Source: Promineifilum sp.
GTDB taxonomy: Bacteria > Chloroflexota > Anaerolineae > Promineifilales > Promineifilaceae
NCBI GenBank assembly: GCA_019695075.1
Contig: JAIBAS010000081.1
Span: 1 to 40,418 of the forward strand
Reading direction: 5' to 3'
Length of the DNA: 40,418 nt
Part shown: positions 38,366 through 40,418 of the stretch, piece after piece
How the letters are laid out: each line of letters starts with the position of its first letter
Position numbering within the stretch: the stretch's first letter is position 1
Notes under the pieces: generated by a model
Databases searched by the model: none
Told to the model about the DNA's origin: nothing
Seen by the model: the letters and a program-made list of their open reading frames with translations, nothing else
Made by a program: the position numbers and the translations under genes

Positions 38366-39263
38366 TTATTCCACGGCGGTCACACGGTCGAGCCGGAAGG
38401 TCAGTTCCGCCTCGGCCAGATAGCAGTAGGCGCGCAGGTAGGTGAGGTCGCCGCGCGCTTCCAGGGCCAGAGGGCGGGCGCGGCGGCGGCGCGGCTCACG
38501 GTCGCCGAGGGCCTGGTAGGCCAGTGTTAGAGGGTGGCTGTCGCGCACGGCGGCGCGGATGGCGGCCAGGTGTTCATCTTGCGCTGTTTCCAGCAAGTAG
38601 ACGGCGCGTAGCCGGTAGGCGCGTCAGGGCCAGCCGGCCACCGTTGCGGGTCAGGGCTTGCCAGTGGCCGGCTTGCACCAGGTCGAAGAGCGGCCCTGTG
38701 GGCGAATCTGGGAACAGCCGGACGCGCCAGGCGTCATTGCCGACGCGCAGGCGGGCGGCTCGGGCCGTTGGGGGAGGCTCGGCGGTCAGGCGGGTGACGT
38801 ATTGGCCCGCCCAGGCCAGCAGGTCGGGGGTTAGAACGGCGCCCAGCTGGAAGCGCCGGCTAAGCGCGGCCCAGGCGGCGGCGGCATCAAAGGCCCACCG
38901 CAGTATCCGCGCCTGTTCGTTGAAGGGGGCGCGCAGCCAACGCGCGGCTGTGGGTGTTATTCGGAGGAGGGGCGCGGTCAGGTCGATGAACCCGGCGATA
39001 TGGAGGAGGCCGAGGTGGAGAGCCAGCGCTCGGCGGCGGCCCAATGGCGTCGAGCCGCGCGGCGGCTGTAAAGCGTGCCAGGCGGTCAGGCGGTTGAGGT
39101 GGGCCTGGGGCAAGCCGCGATTTCGCGACAGGGAGGTGGGGGTATAATAGTGGCCGTAGCCGAGCGAGAGAGCCAGGCTGAAGGGTCGCAACAGGCGTGG
39201 CGCGGCGGCCAGTAGGGCATAACGGATGGTCGGCAGGGATGCGGGCGCGGGTTGGTTGGTCAT
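38366..39263 (-). pseudogene. WYL-domain regulator split by a frameshift
   Basis: Two overlapping frames make one gene. The first (39263 to 38574) gives an N-terminal helical/winged-helix region (PTIRYALLAAAPRLLRPFSL ...) and breaks at GRLALTR. The second frame continues A-Y-R-L-R-A-V-Y-L-L-E-T-A-Q-D-E-H and then a WYL domain (HPLTLAYQALG, RRRARPLALEARG, LTYLRAYCYLAEAELTFRLDRV) to 38366. The shift lies near 38618, where one extra C interrupts the frame (CGC-C-TAC). WYL proteins often regulate CRISPR and other defence genes by sensing nucleic-acid ligands. It stands divergent from leader-repeat copy 2. Either a true inactivating mutation or a sequencing error. ATG 39263. Confidence 0.7.
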
Positions 39264-39687
39264 GGCCAGAGTGAATGATCGAGCTTTTGTCCAATTATAG
39301 CCCAGGAAAGCGGTGTAGAAAATCGGACGGAAAAACGGGAAAAAGGGGGCGAGGCTCGCGCAGGGCGAAAAGAGGTCGATTGGAGGTGAACGAAGGCGAA
39401 AAAGGTGCGAATCGATCGCCGGGGCAAGATGAGAGCCAGATGAGATAGGGGGCTTTTTGGCGTTATCGACGGCGAGGCTCGGAAGGATAAGTACTGTCGG
39501 CCGTGCCCCGCTTTCCTTTGAGGGATTGAAACCGGGAATCTCGCGCTTATAACGGCCGCGTGCTTGAACTTCTCGCTGAAGTGACGTTTTAGTGGCCGCG
39601 TAACTTCCTGGTCATCTCTTCTTCCGTTCTGTCTGGCATTCGGGAGAAGCTCGCCTCCACATTAGTTCCCGGCATTCCCCAGGAACC
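39264..39687 (+). other. CRISPR leader region and flank without genes
   Basis: No credible gene. From about 39300 to 39484 the plus strand is purine-rich (runs such as GGAAAAACGGGAAAAAGGGGG), as in CRISPR leaders, and leads into repeat copy 2 at 39485. After the repeat (39533-39687) the DNA shows no second repeat or ORF, although GGCCGCGT recurs twice about 50 bases apart. Confidence 0.5.
39485..39532 (+). CRISPR. Solitary CRISPR repeat with leader end (copy 2)
   Basis: Plus strand: GGATAAGTACT then GTCGGCCGTGCCCCGCTTTC..., ending GAGGGATTGAAAC at 39532. It equals copy 1 (minus strand, 34561-34609) apart from one base in the TT(A)TGAGGG part. The shared 11 bases upstream of the repeat are the leader border. 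No further repeat follows. Confidence 0.7.
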
Positions 39688-39718
39688 AAAAAGAGGTTGT
39701 ATTCGACAACCTCTTTTT
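39688..39718 (-). terminator. Bidirectional terminator downstream of tRNA-Lys
   Basis: AAAAAGAGGTTGT, loop ATTCG, ACAACCTCTTTTT: an eight-base GC-containing stem with A and T runs on both sides. It follows the minus-strand tRNA by 23 bases and could also stop plus-strand transcription of the CRISPR leader. Confidence 0.8.
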
Positions 39719-39740
39719 CACTGACCGGACTATGATGGAG

Positions 39741-39813
39741 TGCCCCCGACAGGATTTGAACCTGTGACCTTGGCATTAAGAGTGCCCTGCTCTGCCAGTT
39801 GAGCTACGGAGGC
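39741..39813 (-). tRNA. tRNA-Lys (anticodon CTT)
   Basis: The 73-base minus-strand sequence folds as a cloverleaf: acceptor GCCTCCG with CGGGGGC, D-arm GCTC-AACTGGCAG-AGC, anticodon arm GGGCA-CTCTTAA-TGCCA with anticodon CTT (reads AAG), T-arm ACAGG-TTCAAAT-CCTGT, discriminator A. CCA is not encoded. Conserved T8, GG in the D-loop and TTCAAAT are present. It is followed by a terminator. tRNA genes often border genomic islands; the CRISPR region lies on its 3' side. Confidence 0.95.
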
Positions 39814-39903
39814 GAGCCGCCGCTCCGGGTGGGAGGCGACGCGAAGGATATTCTACCCAGACGACGGGCAGAAAGCAAACGGAAACGCCGGCGACCCGGT
39901 TCC

Positions 39904-40296
39904 CTACCGGCCGATGCCCGCCGCCGCCAGCACGGTGATCAACTGCCCGCCCAGCCGGCGCAGCGGCTCCAGTGGCGCGGTCTCGGCGTCGGCCAGCGTC
40001 ATCTGGTAGCCGTCACGCAGCGGATAGGTCAGTAGCAGCCGGGCCGTGCCGCGCAGGGGCACGGGCATATACTGGATGCGTAGCGTCTGCCCCGCGTCGC
40101 GCCAGCCCTCGGCCACGAAAACGGCCACCTCGCCCGCCTCGTCGGCGCTCAGCGCGCCGCGGTAGGCCAGCACCTGCGGCCCGCGCGTAATGAGCACCGT
40201 CTGCGTGACGGTCAGCGGCACGTGTTGCAGCAGCCGGCGCACGACGTTGGGGTCGGCGCGCCCGCTGCCGGGATCGTTGGCGGCGCGCGTGGTCAT
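39904..40296 (-). CDS. Small protein of unknown function (possible roadblock/LC7-like)
   Basis: A 130-aa protein. ATG 40296 has GAGGGAAG just upstream, and codon use fits the genome, so it is likely real. The middle has T-V-L-I-T-R-G-P-Q-V-L-A-Y-R-G-A-L-S, an acidic helix, then LRIQYMPVPLRGTARLLLTYPLRDGYQMTL as alternating strands, ending in a helix GQLITVLAA. The strand-helix-strand order is compatible with a roadblock/LC7 or longin-like fold, but no diagnostic motif is visible. It follows the partial gene at the window end and precedes tRNA-Lys. Confidence 0.6.
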   Translation of the reverse strand: MTTRAANDPGSGRADPNVVRRLLQHVPLTVTQTVLITRGPQVLAYRGALSADEAGEVAVFVAEGWRDAGQTLRIQYMPVPLRGTARLLLTYPLRDGYQMTLADAETAPLEPLRRLGGQLITVLAAAGIGR

Positions 40297-40354
40297 CTTC
40301 CCTCTATCCTACCCCGCCTCGCGCCCCGCGCCATGCAGGAAGCGTAAAAGCGGC

Positions 40355-40418
40355 CTAGCGCCGGCCGCGCCGCAGGGCCAGCAGCCCGACGAGGGCGATG
40401 AGCGCCATGGTGGCGACG
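40355..40418 (-). CDS. C-terminal end of a membrane-anchored protein (cut by window edge)
   Basis: The last 20 codons read V-A-T-M-A-L-I-A-L-V-G-L-L-A-L-R-R-G-R-R then TAG. A short hydrophobic helix followed by a basic R-R-G-R-R tail is the layout of cell-surface anchor signals (LPXTG/PEP-CTERM-like); the sorting motif would be outside the window. Its stop lies 58 bases before the next start. Confidence 0.55.
   Translation of the reverse strand, partial: VATMALIALVGLLALRRGRR

Noticed and set aside
38366-38596. WYL fragment as an independent small gene
   Set aside because: Its only start is a TTG without ribosome site, and the upstream frame continues the same family in another frame, so a frameshifted single gene is simpler.
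39741-39813. tRNA-Lys as attachment site of an island
   Set aside because: By eye I found no direct repeat of the tRNA 3' end in the window and no integrase gene.

Overview
This 40.4-kb window is GC-rich bacterial DNA. The gene repertoire (PhnD/PhnC with a doubled PhnE, a GH3 beta-glucosidase with an inserted PA14 domain, a type III-D-like CRISPR locus with Csx10, Csx19 and Csx15, and PA14/F5-8-type extracellular proteins) fits a Chloroflexota bacterium, Anaerolineae/Caldilineae-like. That placement is an inference from gene content and style; no 16S gene is present.

Layout. (1) 1-101: 3' end of an IS110-family transposase. (2) 152-5998, minus strand: a phosphonate-type ABC operon, phnD - phnC - phnE::phnE, ending in a sensor histidine kinase. 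(3) 6151-7857, minus: RidA, an OmpR/PhoB response regulator and a histidine phosphatase, packed together; the regulator is the only candidate partner here for the kinase. (4) 7941-10492, minus: three related zinc-ribbon proteins, two with membrane segments. (5) 10639-11727, plus: elongation factor P and a secreted two-LysM protein. (6) 11813-15214, minus: leuS preceded by a convincing leucine attenuator (leader peptide, antiterminator and terminator), then a membrane-anchored helix-hairpin-helix protein. (7) 15365-17845, minus: GH3 glycosidase.

(8) 18014-34510 is the highlight: a type III-D-like CRISPR effector locus with a cyclic-oligoadenylate (cOA) signalling circuit. In transcription order on the minus strand it reads: CARF-LuxR-type HTH regulator, CARF-nuclease (Can2/Card1-like), cas10 (GGDD present, no HD domain), cas7, csx10, a tandem cas7-cas7 fusion, csx19, a TIGR03986-like RAMP protein with a C-terminal cold-shock domain, a low-GC ATPase + PLD-like nuclease cassette, csx15, a small membrane protein and cas6. 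Many junctions are 1-4 nt overlaps. A Csx3-AAA fusion is transcribed divergently from the CARF-HTH gene. Read together: Cas10 would make cOA when Cas6-processed crRNA complexes meet target RNA; the CARF nuclease and CARF-HTH protein would read the signal; Csx3 and Csx15 would damp or remove it.

(9) 34561-39532: two solitary leader-repeat units in opposite orientation bracket an orphan cas2, a very large secreted PA14 protein with almost identical internal repeats, and a frameshifted WYL-domain regulator. No cas1 and no spacer array are present. (10) 39688-40418: a terminator, tRNA-Lys(CTT), a small unknown gene and the tail of a membrane-anchored protein.
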